DNA from: Pseudocitrobacter corydidari
GTDB taxonomy: Bacteria > Pseudomonadota > Gammaproteobacteria > Enterobacterales > Enterobacteriaceae
Length of the DNA stretch: 64,000 bases
Direction of reading: 5' to 3'
NCBI RefSeq assembly: GCF_021172065.1
Contig: NZ_CP087880.1
Location: 4,626,583 to 4,690,582 of the forward strand
Shown piece by piece: positions 29,220-37,429 of this stretch. Every line of letters starts with the position of its first letter. The stretch's first letter is position 1. Below the pieces are notes generated by a model, which worked only from the letters and a program-made list of their open reading frames with translations, was not told the origin of the DNA and did not search any database. A program made the translations under genes and the position numbers.

Positions 29220-29865
29220 CGAAACGATCGCGATTAATAGCTGGTGTTTCAATCGTTTTTACCGATGTTACAGGACAGGGAAATTTTAAAATGTAAATTC
29301 ACCGGGGCATCACATTAATTCTGGCGCAGGATTATATCTGAATAATTCTCTCTGTGTTTTCCTGCATCCTGTGACATATATTGTATGATCACAGATTGTC
29401 TCATAATTTTATAAAAAATGCTGCGACAGTTTTTGACACCATAACCTGCTACATATAGATTAACAATCTTCGGTGCTTCATGTTGTTTTTTGCGCTCTGT
29501 GATCGTTATCCGGTGGTGAGAATACAATCTGGTACAGACTGTCATGGTGCATTTCTGAATAAACTGGTTGCACCAGAAAGGGAAAGGGTCATAAAGGTTA
29601 AGGGGCGATAAGGGTAACAGCGCCTGACCGGAAAGGGCCGAAAACCAAAGGGCCAGAAACTGGCGCACTCCCGAATAGGTAAAGTGGCGGGACACTGGTG
29701 CAGATAACCGATTATCCGGGGCTGGTGCAGATTATTTTGTCTCTGCATGTCTGGTACAGTTTTAATGTGTTTCAGAAAGGACTGCCTGTTATTTTGTGGC
29801 GCAACTTCTGGAATATATATTAATCGGTATCTCCGTGAAAAAATTGCTTATTGATAGATTTTCAT

Positions 29866-29967
29866 CTTCCATGATTAACACGTTAATCACGGAAGTCAGT
29901 TACCTATTGATGGGTTATATATTGATAGGTTTTCACCCAAAATTATTCACCAGCGAATAATTTTGGG
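29866..29967. repeat. tandem long hairpins with repeated flank
   Basis: Hairpin A: CTTCCATGATTAAC (29866-29879) pairs 13 of 14 with 29882-29895, loop of 2. Hairpin B: CCCAAAATTATTC (29936-29948) pairs perfectly with 29955-29967, loop of 6. Each is preceded by TTGATAG(A/G)TTTTCA (29851 and 29922). Together they form a repeated unit of flank plus hairpin about 70 bases apart. Confidence 0.75.
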
Positions 29968-30019
29968 CGCTTCCCAATTAATAATAATAAAAACAGCGGC
30001 AATATCTCTCAATACAAAA

Positions 30020-30052
30020 AAGGCAGATCCCGATCAATCAGGATCTGCTTTT
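30020..30052. terminator. bidirectional terminator downstream of the P4-type integrase
   Basis: Stem GCAGATCC (30023-30030) / GGATCTGC (30041-30048), 10-base loop, with an A-run before and TTTT after. It would end integrase transcripts on the minus strand and any plus-strand transcript from the structured region. Confidence 0.8.
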
Positions 30053-30081
30053 CCATTTTAATAATTTACGTTATTTTTGAC

Positions 30082-31338
30082 TCAGGCTGCCTTATGCTGC
30101 CGCGCATAAATATACGGTGCAACATATCCCTCACGGCTCACATCCAGATAATCCGACCACCACTGCATCATTTCTATTCGCGCTTCCAGATGCTCGGCCT
30201 TATGCACATACGCCGCCCGCACGCCGTTGCGCTCCTTGTGGCTCATCTGCCGCTCGATAGCGTCCTTTGACCACAGCCCCGACTCGTTCAGGGCGCTACA
30301 GGCCATCGTTCTGAAACCGTGACCGCAAACCTCCGCTTTGGTGTCATAGCCAATTACCCGCAACGCCTTGTTAATGGTATTTTCGCTCATCGGCTTCTCC
30401 AGCGAATGTGCACCCGGAAAAACGAAAACCGACTCGCCAGTGATCGCCTTAATCCGCTTCAGTAACTCCACCGCCTGCGCGGACAGCGGCACCAGATGCT
30501 CATCCTTCATCTTTGCGCCACGCTCCGAAAACCGCACGCCCTTCACCGCTTCACGCTTTGCTGGCACCGTCCAGATATGGGCTTTCAGATTGAACTCATC
30601 CCAGCGGGCAAGCCGCAGCTCGCTGGAGCGCAGAAACACGTGCAGATTCAGCTCCAGCGCCAGCCGGGTCAGTTCCCGGCCTTTATAACCATCCATCTTC
30701 TCCAGCAACTCCGGCAGGCGTTTCAGGGGCAGGGCGGGGTGATGCTGGGTCACAACCGGGGTCACGACGCCATCCAAATCATAAGCCGGGTTATATTTGA
30801 TAATCCCCTGCTGCACGGCGTGGCGCATGATTTTGGTCAGATGCTGGCGCACCCGCCCGGCAACGTCATGCACGCCTTTATCGTCAATGGCTTTCACAAG
30901 CTGCGCCAGATGCCGGGTCTCAATCTTCGCAATATCCATCGCGCCGATATCGGGGAAAACATAGCGTTTCAGGCAGGTAAGAATTTTATCAGCGTGATTT
31001 TCCGACCAGAGCTTCAGGCAACTGGTATGCCACGCGGTGGCGATAAACTGAAACGTCCGGGAGGCGTCAACGGTTTCGGATTTGCGTAACTGAGAAGGGT
31101 TAACGCGGGATGCCAGCAGCTTACGCGCCGCATCGCGTTTTTCGCGGGCTTCTGCCAGCATAATCTGTGGATAGGGGCCAAAAGCCAGACGGCTTTCTTT
31201 GCCACCAAAGAAATAGCGAAAATACCACAGCTTAGAACCGCTGGTGGATACTGTCAGGTACAGACCTTGCGAGTCGGTGAGCTTGTAGGATTTTGCGAAG
31301 GGCTTTGCTGCGCGGATTTTACTATCAGTCAGGGCCAT
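30082..31338 (-). CDS. int: P4-type tyrosine integrase
   Basis: 418-residue integrase with an N-terminal DUF4102 arm-binding domain (MALTDSKIRAAKPFAKSYKLTDSQGLYLTV), a SAM-like core-binding domain (about 95-190), and a catalytic domain with Arg237 (FLRSSELR), His340-x-x-Arg343 (GHGFRT), His367 (MSHKER) and Tyr377 (RAAYVHKAEHLE). Full length for the P4 family. It lies 148 bases from the tRNA-Phe 3' end and points away from it, the usual layout for islands that use this tRNA. It should catalyse integration and excision at the 17-bp repeats. No excisionase gene is obvious. Confidence 0.95.
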   Translation of the reverse strand: MALTDSKIRAAKPFAKSYKLTDSQGLYLTVSTSGSKLWYFRYFFGGKESRLAFGPYPQIMLAEAREKRDAARKLLASRVNPSQLRKSETVDASRTFQFIATAWHTSCLKLWSENHADKILTCLKRYVFPDIGAMDIAKIETRHLAQLVKAIDDKGVHDVAGRVRQHLTKIMRHAVQQGIIKYNPAYDLDGVVTPVVTQHHPALPLKRLPELLEKMDGYKGRELTRLALELNLHVFLRSSELRLARWDEFNLKAHIWTVPAKREAVKGVRFSERGAKMKDEHLVPLSAQAVELLKRIKAITGESVFVFPGAHSLEKPMSENTINKALRVIGYDTKAEVCGHGFRTMACSALNESGLWSKDAIERQMSHKERNGVRAAYVHKAEHLEARIEMMQWWSDYLDVSREGYVAPYIYARQHKAA

Positions 31339-31483
31339 ATGGGTCTCTTTAGTTCATCGAACTGAAAGACCCCAAATTTCCCGGATATATAGGAACAAAT
31401 CAAAACATATCGGGAAAGATTTTTACGCTAACCTATTGAATTTCATACATATAGAGACTCATAGAGAAGCATAAAAAAGGAAA

Positions 31484-31500
31484 AGTGGTGCCCGGACTCG
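31484..31500. repeat. attachment-site repeat, right (inside pheV)
   Basis: AGTGGTGCCCGGACTCG, identical to 19785-19801. Bases 31486-31500 are the 3' end of tRNA-Phe, so integration left the tRNA intact. This pair defines the island borders. Confidence 0.9.
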
Positions 31501-31561
31501 GAATCGAACCAAGGACACGGGGATTTTCAATCCCCTGCTCTACCGACTGAGCTATCCGGGC
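31486..31561 (-). tRNA. pheV: tRNA-Phe (GAA), pheV locus
   Basis: 76 nt, encoded CCA. Minus-strand sequence begins GCCCGGATAGCTCAGTCGG; anticodon GAA lies in GGGGATTGAAAATCCCC; T-arm GGTTCGATTCC; acceptor stem GCCCGGA / TCCGGGC. The position next to yqgA-speC matches pheV of E. coli. Its 3' end is the island attachment site. Confidence 0.98.
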
Positions 31562-31571
31562 AACGAGGCGC

Positions 31572-31600
31572 ATTAAACCTTATTCACCTCTCCGCGTCAA
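31572..31600 (-). promoter_or_regulatory. pheV promoter
   Basis: On the minus strand TTGACG (31595-31600), a 17-bp spacer and TTTAAT (31572-31577), followed by a GC-rich GCGCC discriminator typical of stable-RNA promoters. It lies just upstream of the tRNA 5' end at 31561. Confidence 0.75.
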
Positions 31601-31665
31601 CGTAATTTATAAATTTTGATGCGAATTGCGCAATATATCATCACCTTGCTGCATTTGCACGCGAC

Positions 31666-32376
31666 TCAGGCGAAAAAGGCAGTCCACAAGGCGGAAATCG
31701 GCATCGCCAGTATCAGGGCCGGTAGCATATTCACCACGGCAAACATCTTGATACCGCAAATCCGCAGCCCGGTCGCCAGTAGCAGCATGCCGCCGACGGC
31801 GGTGAAGTCGGCCATCATCATCGGCGTGGTAAGCGGTAATAACAGCGACGCGCTGAACGCCAGTGCCAATTGGATCACCAGCATTGGCACCGCGATCGCC
31901 GAAACGGCAATGCCCAGCGTGCAGGCGAAGATCGTCGCGGTAAAGAAATCAAGAAACGCTTTGGCGATAAGAATCGACGCATCGCCGGTCATCCCTTCCC
32001 GCATCGCGCCGAAGATCCCCGTACCGCTGGCGCAAAACAGCACAATAATGGCGACGTAGCTTTGAATAAACGTCTCCTGATTATTGTGGCTCTTACTCTT
32101 GCGCGACAGCAGCGTCTTCAGCTTGCTGACGCCGTTGTTGATACCTTTCTCGAGCAGACAGAACTCGCCGATGAGTGTTCCCAGTAATGTCGCTAACACC
32201 ATCACCGGAAGGTTCTCGCACTTCACTACCAGTAAGATGCCAATCCCAAGCGATGTCAGACCAAAAATAGAGGTCATGGAGCTGCGAATACGTTCCGGTA
32301 AACGCTGGCTGAGAAGTGCGCCGAGGATGCCGCCTAACAAGACGGCTCCGGCATTAATAAATGGCCCAATAACCAC
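31666..32376 (-). CDS. yqgA: DUF554 membrane protein YqgA
   Basis: 236-residue inner-membrane protein of the DUF554/YqgA family, function unknown, GTG start at 32376 (VIGPFINAGAVLLGGILGALL). Seven or so hydrophobic segments. Family features include the Gly-rich first helix, FCASGTGIFGAMREGMTGD, and ADFTAVGGMLLLATGLRI. It lies between pheV and speC and is divergent from speC, as in E. coli. Confidence 0.92.
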   Translation of the reverse strand: MVIGPFINAGAVLLGGILGALLSQRLPERIRSSMTSIFGLTSLGIGILLVVKCENLPVMVLATLLGTLIGEFCLLEKGINNGVSKLKTLLSRKSKSHNNQETFIQSYVAIIVLFCASGTGIFGAMREGMTGDASILIAKAFLDFFTATIFACTLGIAVSAIAVPMLVIQLALAFSASLLLPLTTPMMMADFTAVGGMLLLATGLRICGIKMFAVVNMLPALILAMPISALWTAFFA

Positions 32377-32635
32377 GCTGGCTCCTGTAAAATGATTCCT
32401 TCAGTATGAAGCTATTATGGCCTGGTTAATCGGTTCAGTGTGGGTTAAATCAACATTCGCGGCCCGAGGGTTTTCATCTTGCCCCTCCCGGTGAAAGGTG
32501 CCATGATTGCGCGATTTTTCTCCAGCCATGCCATTATCGCTAAGGCTGGTACTCCGTTAGGCCCCTGATGTTTCGCGGGGCAAGACTGAAAGTCTTGTCC
32601 TGGTTTCTCCTTTTCCGAAATGGGTTGTTGCGCCG
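32377..32635 (+). promoter_or_regulatory. yqgA-speC intergenic region / speC leader
   Basis: 259 bp between divergent genes, holding both promoters. A compact perfect hairpin, CAAGACT-GAA-AGTCTTG (32581-32597), lies 40 bases before the speC ATG and would fold in the speC leader RNA. No leader peptide can be argued with confidence. Confidence 0.4.
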
Positions 32636-34771
32636 ATGAAATCACTGCATATTGCCGCCAGCGCGGAGCTGGTCTCTCAACTCTCCACCCACCGTCGCGT
32701 GGTGGCACTGGACAGTACCGACTTTACCGACGTCGCGGCAGTCGTCATAACCGTGATGGACAGCCGTAGTGGCATTCTGGCGCTGCTTAAGCGCACCGGG
32801 TTTAACCTGCCGGTCTTTTTGCTGGCGACTGAGGGGGTAGATGCCCCAGCGGGCGTTGATGCGGTGATCACCGGCAAAGCACAGGAGTGGCTGGAGCTGG
32901 AATCCGCTGCCTGTCGCTATGAAGAAAATCTACTGCCGCCGTTCTTCGATACGCTGAGCCAGTATGTCGAAATGGGGCACAGCACGTTCGCCTGCCCAGG
33001 CCATCAGCACGGCGAGTTTTTCAAAAAACACCCGGCGGGCCGCCAGTTCTATGATTTCTTCGGTGAGAACGTTTTTCGCGCCGATATGTGCAACGCCGAT
33101 GTCAAACTGGGCGATTTACTGATCCACGAAGGCTCCGCGAAAGATGCGCAGAAATTCGCGGCAAAGGTATTCCATGCCGACAAAACCTATTTTGTACTTA
33201 ATGGCACGTCGGCCGCGAATAAAGTCGTCACCAACGCACTGCTGACGCGCGGCGACCTGGTGCTGTTCGACCGCAACAATCACAAATCCAACCACCACGG
33301 CGCGCTGATTCAGGCCGGGGCGACGCCGGTCTATCTGGAAGCCGCACGTAACCCGTTCGGTTTTATCGGCGGGATTGACGAACATTGTTTTAATGATAGC
33401 TATCTGCGTGAGCTCATCCGCGACGTTGCGCCGGAAAAAGCGGAGGACGCGCGTCCCTTCCGCCTGGCGGTGATCCAGCTCGGCACCTACGACGGCACTA
33501 TCTATAATGCGCGTCAGGTGGTGGATAAAATCGGTCATCTCTGCGACTACATTCTGTTTGATTCCGCGTGGGTCGGCTACGAGCAGTTTATCGATATGAT
33601 GGCCGATACCTCTCCACTGCTGCTGGAACTTAACGAGAACGATCCGGGTATTTTCGTCACCCAATCGGTGCACAAGCAGCAGGCCGGATTCTCCCAGACC
33701 TCGCAGATCCACAAAAAAGATAACCACATTCGTGGTCAGGCGCGTTTTTGCCCGCACAAGCGGCTGAATAATGCCTTCATGCTTCACGCCTCAACCAGCC
33801 CGTTCTATCCGCTGTTTGCCGCGCTGGATATCAACGCCAAAATTCATGAAGGTGAAAGCGGGCGTCGTTTGTGGGCAGAATGCGTTGAGCTGGGGATCGA
33901 CGCGCGTAAAGCGATCATTGCTAACTGCAAGATGATCCAACCCTTCGTGCCGCCAGAGGTGGATGGCCGCCCATGGCAGAGTTATTCGACTCAAACGCTT
34001 GCCAGCGATCGTAAGTTCTTCAGTTTTGCGCCAGGTGCGCGCTGGCACGGATTTGAAGGTTACGCGCAGGATCAGTACTTTGTTGACCCCTGCAAACTGC
34101 TGCTCACCACGCCGGGGATCGACGCCACGACCGGCGAATATACGGCGTTCGGGATCCCGGCGACCATTCTGGCGCACTACCTGCGCGAGAACGGTATCGT
34201 GCCCGAGAAGTGCGATCTCAATTCCATTTTATTCCTGCTGACGCCTGCCGAGAGCCGCGAGAAGCTGGCGCAACTGGTGGCGATGCTGGCCCAGTTTGAA
34301 CAGCACATCGAAGACGACACGCCGCTGGCTGACGTACTGCCGACGATATTCAACAAATATCCGGTGCGTTATCGCGATTACACCCTTCGTGAACTGTGCC
34401 AGGAGATGCACAATCTTTATGTCAGCTTTGCCGTAAAAGATCTGCAAAAGGCGATGTTCCGCAAAGAGAGCCTGCCGAAGGTGGTGATGAACCCGCAGGA
34501 TGCCAACCGTGAGTTTATTCGTGGCAACGTGGAACTGGTTCGCATCAGTGAAGCGCAAGGGCGGATTGCTGCGGAAGGCGCGCTACCGTACCCGCCAGGC
34601 GTCCTCTGTGTGGTGCCTGGCGAAGTATGGGGTGGTGCGGTCCAACGTTACTTCCTGGCGCTGGAAGAGGGCGTAAACCTGCTGCCGGGCTTCTCACCGG
34701 AGTTGCAGGGGGTTTACAGCGAAACCGATGCCGATGGAATCGAGCGTTTATTTGGCTATATGTTGAAGTAA
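32636..34771 (+). CDS. speC: constitutive ornithine decarboxylase SpeC
   Basis: PLP-dependent decarboxylation of ornithine to putrescine, the entry to polyamine synthesis, in the cytoplasm. 711 residues, exactly the E. coli length. The N-terminal wing domain (1-105) is followed by the PLP fold with STFACPGHQHG, the PLP-binding Lys in SVHKQQAGFSQTSQIHKKDNH, and the C-terminal domain with GALPYPPGVLCVVPGE. Stands alone as in E. coli, where nupG follows; here the citrate cluster follows instead. The ATG at 32636 fits the family start. Confidence 0.97.
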   Translation: MKSLHIAASAELVSQLSTHRRVVALDSTDFTDVAAVVITVMDSRSGILALLKRTGFNLPVFLLATEGVDAPAGVDAVITGKAQEWLELESAACRYEENLLPPFFDTLSQYVEMGHSTFACPGHQHGEFFKKHPAGRQFYDFFGENVFRADMCNADVKLGDLLIHEGSAKDAQKFAAKVFHADKTYFVLNGTSAANKVVTNALLTRGDLVLFDRNNHKSNHHGALIQAGATPVYLEAARNPFGFIGGIDEHCFNDSYLRELIRDVAPEKAEDARPFRLAVIQLGTYDGTIYNARQVVDKIGHLCDYILFDSAWVGYEQFIDMMADTSPLLLELNENDPGIFVTQSVHKQQAGFSQTSQIHKKDNHIRGQARFCPHKRLNNAFMLHASTSPFYPLFAALDINAKIHEGESGRRLWAECVELGIDARKAIIANCKMIQPFVPPEVDGRPWQSYSTQTLASDRKFFSFAPGARWHGFEGYAQDQYFVDPCKLLLTTPGIDATTGEYTAFGIPATILAHYLRENGIVPEKCDLNSILFLLTPAESREKLAQLVAMLAQFEQHIEDDTPLADVLPTIFNKYPVRYRDYTLRELCQEMHNLYVSFAVKDLQKAMFRKESLPKVVMNPQDANREFIRGNVELVRISEAQGRIAAEGALPYPPGVLCVVPGEVWGGAVQRYFLALEEGVNLLPGFSPELQGVYSETDADGIERLFGYMLK

Positions 34772-34774
34772 TTG

Positions 34775-34800
34775 TGGGAGCGGCCTCTCAGGCCGCACTC
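34775..34800. terminator. terminator shared by speC and citB
   Basis: GCGGCCT-CTC-AGGCCGC at 34780-34796 lies between the speC stop and the end of the convergent citB gene. The hairpin includes the citB stop codon (34788-34790). The T-run is absent on the plus strand, so termination strength is uncertain. Confidence 0.55.
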
Positions 34801-35480
34801 CGCTTATACATCCTGCGCGGATGCCCAATCTTGCCGTACTGCATCTCAACGCTCAGAAAACCGTTATCCACGCCGTGTTCCAGATAGCGGCGTGCAGTGG
34901 TCTTACTCAACCCGGTCTCGCTCACCACCTCATCCACCGAGAAGCAGTACGCCGGTTGGTCATTAAACAGTTTTTGCACCCGCGCCAGCGTATTCTCTTC
35001 AATGCCCTTACTGCCGCCGTCCTGGCGATAATTTTTCGCCTGCAACTGATAGAGCGAGTCAACGTTCTGCTGATCAACTATCTTCCACACGCGCTGTTGC
35101 TCGTTAAACTGCACAAAGCGTTCCAGCGACTGGCTCAACCGCTTCCACGATACCGGCTTGAGAATATAGTCGAACGCCCCGTTGCGAATGGCCTGGCTGC
35201 AGGTGTCCATATCGCTGGCGGCGGTAATGAAAATTACCGAACAGTTGGCCCGCGCCACCAGGGGATTATTGATAAGCGTGATGCCTTTGCCATCCGGCAA
35301 ATAGTTATCCAGCAAAACCAGCTGCGGCTGCTTTTCCGCAAGCTGCGTCTGCGCCTCGGCGAGCGATCCGGCGATCCCCACCAGGCGCAATCGCGGGTGC
35401 TTGCTAATCAGTTCCGCATGAAGCTGGGCCAGTTCGTTTTCATCTTCAACGATCAGTACATCGATAAGTTCATGTTGCAT
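34788..35480 (-). CDS. citB: response regulator CitB (DpiA)
   Basis: 230-residue response regulator of the citrate two-component system. Receiver domain with the acidic pocket at VEDE and phospho-acceptor Asp58 (LVLLDNYLPDG). The C-terminal helix-turn-helix (ETGLSKTTARRYLEHGV) belongs to the CitB/DcuR type. It overlaps citA by 11 bases, so they are cotranscribed. When phosphorylated by CitA it should activate the divergent citS-citCDEFXG operon through A/T-rich sites in the 322-bp region beyond citA. Last five codons overlap the speC/citB hairpin. Confidence 0.93.
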   Translation of the reverse strand: MQHELIDVLIVEDENELAQLHAELISKHPRLRLVGIAGSLAEAQTQLAEKQPQLVLLDNYLPDGKGITLINNPLVARANCSVIFITAASDMDTCSQAIRNGAFDYILKPVSWKRLSQSLERFVQFNEQQRVWKIVDQQNVDSLYQLQAKNYRQDGGSKGIEENTLARVQKLFNDQPAYCFSVDEVVSETGLSKTTARRYLEHGVDNGFLSVEMQYGKIGHPRRMYKRSAA

Positions 35481-37107
35481 AATCAGTCTCTTCCTGCGCT
35501 GGCGTGGCGCGTCGTGCCTCTCCCCCTGCGGGGATGAAAAGAGAAAAAATGGCGCCGCGCGGCGTGTTATCCGCCACTTCTATTGCACCGCCTGCCTGAG
35601 TGACATAGCTTTCAATCAGGTAGAGGCCAATGCCATGGTCGCCGTGTTTTTTGGTCGTAATGCCGCGTTCAAAAATGCGTTCGCGCAGTTCAGGGGCGAT
35701 GCCGACGCCCTGATCCGCCACTTCGATAATCAGCTCATGTTCAGTGAGTTTTATCAGCACTTCAACCGGCGAGTGCGGTAGCGCAGAGCGCTGGGTGGCT
35801 TCGATCGCGTTGTCCAGCAGGTTACCGATAATGGAAATCAGCTCCGTTTCGCTCAGCGTCGTGAAGGGCTTGTCCATCAGGCAGGCAGGATCAAACGCCA
35901 GCTTAACGCCTTTCTCACGTGCGCGTGCGGCTTTACCCAGCAGCAGCCCGCACAGGGTCGGCGAAGCAAAGCGTGAGGAGATAAAATCCAGCAGCTCCTG
36001 CGCGTGTTCAGACTGCGCCTGAATGTAGCTAATCGCTTCTTCATAGCGGCCCATATGCAGCAGGCCAGATAAGGTTGTCATGCGGTTAAGCTGTTCATGA
36101 CGCATGATGCGCAGGTTATCGACATAGCGCTTCACCTGGCTAAGCTGCGCGCTCAGCGAGTCGATGTCGTTGCGATCGCGAAAAGTGATGACCCAGCCCT
36201 GAAGCTCGTTCTCAAGCATGATGCGTACCCGGCTGGCGATAACCATCGACTGATTAAAGTGGCAGATTTCGTCATGCGTATCGCGGGCGAGCATGGTTTC
36301 AGGGGCAAAAAACGGCACGGGCGAGATGACCTCGCTGATATGCTGCCCGCGCAGATGGCGCGTCGGCTGGCTCAGCGAAAGCAGCTTTCTCGCGGCCTGG
36401 TTAATCACCTCGATTCGGCAGTTTTTATCAATGGCGATAACGCCTTCGTAGATGGATTCCATCATCGCTTTTTGCTGACGCACCAGCAGGCCAATTTCGC
36501 GCGGCTCCAGCGAGAAAATCTGCTTTTTGATGCTGCGGGTGAAGAACCATGAAAAGATAAACAGGGCGATCAGCAGCAGCACGGCGGCCAGCAGAATATT
36601 AACGACTTTGTTCACCGTAATCGCGTCAAGGTAGCTGGTAAGGTACCCCACCGAAACAATCCCAACCACCTGACCGGCGTCATTCAGAATAGGCGCTTTG
36701 CTGCGTAAAGAGATCCCAAGCCCACCTTTGCGAATGGTGGTGGTACTTTTTCCGGCCAGCACCTCGGTGTTATCGCCGCCGACCAGTTCTTTTCCTACGC
36801 GGTCCTCAAACACCGAATGAAACAGATGCATTCCTTTATTATCACCAATTACAATAAAGCTGGCGTCACTGTGCGCGGCCAGTTTCTGCATATACGTTTT
36901 AATTGCGGCAATATCTTTATCGGCGACTTCCTGACGCAGTGAAGGAATAAGCGCAATCTCTTCTGCCTGTATTCTGGCGCGCCCGCTCATTTCCTGATAA
37001 AGCTGTCTTTCCATATCGACATAATAATAGCCACCCAATAATGCAAACAGCACCGAGAAAAAGGCTACCAGCGATATAAACAGTTTTATCTGGAATGACA
37101 ACTTCAT
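35470..37107 (-). CDS. citA: citrate sensor histidine kinase CitA
   Basis: 545-residue membrane kinase, by my reading closer to Klebsiella CitA than to E. coli DpiB. First membrane helix at residues 7-28; periplasmic PAS domain (about 35-165) with the citrate-binding pattern MHLFH...SLRSKAPI...VSVG; second helix near 168-190; cytoplasmic PAS (QQKAMMESIYEGVIAID); phospho-acceptor histidine in RIMRHEQLNRMTTLSGLLHMG; ATPase with N-box NLLDNAIEA and GDHGIGLYL. I prefer the ATG at 37107 (MKLSFQIKLFISL), which matches the Klebsiella start, over 37128. Works with CitB. Confidence 0.93.
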   Translation of the reverse strand: MKLSFQIKLFISLVAFFSVLFALLGGYYYVDMERQLYQEMSGRARIQAEEIALIPSLRQEVADKDIAAIKTYMQKLAAHSDASFIVIGDNKGMHLFHSVFEDRVGKELVGGDNTEVLAGKSTTTIRKGGLGISLRSKAPILNDAGQVVGIVSVGYLTSYLDAITVNKVVNILLAAVLLLIALFIFSWFFTRSIKKQIFSLEPREIGLLVRQQKAMMESIYEGVIAIDKNCRIEVINQAARKLLSLSQPTRHLRGQHISEVISPVPFFAPETMLARDTHDEICHFNQSMVIASRVRIMLENELQGWVITFRDRNDIDSLSAQLSQVKRYVDNLRIMRHEQLNRMTTLSGLLHMGRYEEAISYIQAQSEHAQELLDFISSRFASPTLCGLLLGKAARAREKGVKLAFDPACLMDKPFTTLSETELISIIGNLLDNAIEATQRSALPHSPVEVLIKLTEHELIIEVADQGVGIAPELRERIFERGITTKKHGDHGIGLYLIESYVTQAGGAIEVADNTPRGAIFSLFIPAGGEARRATPAQEETDYAT

Positions 37108-37429
37108 GACTATCACGCACGTTAGCAACTGGAACGCCTAATGTATCACCTTTTGTACGGGTGGCTTCTGTTTTTAGGGAAAGTTGTGAGCCTTTGCACA
37201 TCCCCCCGAAGCTTTGCGAAAATAATTCATGCAGGAAAGTATTTATTCGCGATTTAATAAAAGAAACCATAAAAACCACGCTAATAAATAAGCGGTAAGT
37301 CACACAAAATAAAAGAAACCTTAAAAACCATAGATGCCATTAAAACTCTGGTTTTAATATGCATTCCCTCACATAAAGTATGCCTTCGTAGCCCTAAGCT
37401 GAACGTGAAAAATAACCAAGGGGCTTATT
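37108..37429. promoter_or_regulatory. citA-citS divergent promoter region
   Basis: 322 bp, AT-rich, between the divergent regulator and uptake/lyase operons. In Klebsiella the CitB and CRP sites for both operons are in the equivalent region. I see A/T-rich direct repeats, with AAAATAAAAGAAACC at about 37306-37320 and TAAAAACCA elements nearby (about 37270-37275 and 37322-37330), but cannot define the sites exactly. citS has an AAGGGGC ribosome site. Confidence 0.5.

Larger units (their letters stand above)
27524..29759. repeat. dispersed CTGYACCAG motif set
   Basis: Six exact copies of CTGCACCAG or its complement: + orientation at 27524-27532, 27712-27720, 27847-27855 and 27874-27882; inverted at 29695-29703 and 29722-29730. 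Near copies: CTGGTACAG at 29529-29537 and 29751-29759, and TTGCACCAG at 29568-29576. Most are followed by A (CTGYACCAGA). They occur only in the non-coding parts on both sides of the recombinase-like gene at 28215, in opposite orientation on the two sides. Confidence 0.75.
29013..30081. other. 1.07-kb gene-poor, structured DNA between the two recombinase genes
   Basis: No convincing gene. Contents: stem CGTTAC-TGC-GTAACG near 29040; a 10-bp-arm palindrome at 29199-29219; inverted CTGYACCAG copies at 29529-29759; repeated TTGATAG(A/G)TTTTCA at 29851 and 29922; two long hairpins at 29866-29895 and 29936-29967; and the integrase terminator at 30023. A 126-codon frame on the minus strand (29315-29695) has no recognised similarity. 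This density of structure suggests a control, origin or attachment region. Confidence 0.5.
19802..31500. mobile_element. pheV genomic island, about 11.7 kb
   Basis: Integrated element between 17-bp direct repeats of the tRNA-Phe 3' end. The P4-type integrase gene lies next to the intact tRNA, as in most such islands. Cargo from left to right: TacAT-like toxin-antitoxin, decayed TacT fragment, Rhs toxin and immunity gene, an island protein of unknown function, a frameshifted Ner-like regulator, and a second recombinase-like protein. No phage structural, replication or conjugation genes are present, so it is a defective or satellite-type element. The outer parts and the Rhs tip are AT-rich and the Rhs core GC-rich, showing mixed ancestry. 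Confidence 0.9.

Noticed and set aside
29315..29695. 126-codon frame on the minus strand of the island
   Set aside because: No recognisable domain, no clear ribosome site, and it overlaps several palindromes and motif copies; I treat the region as non-coding, with low certainty.
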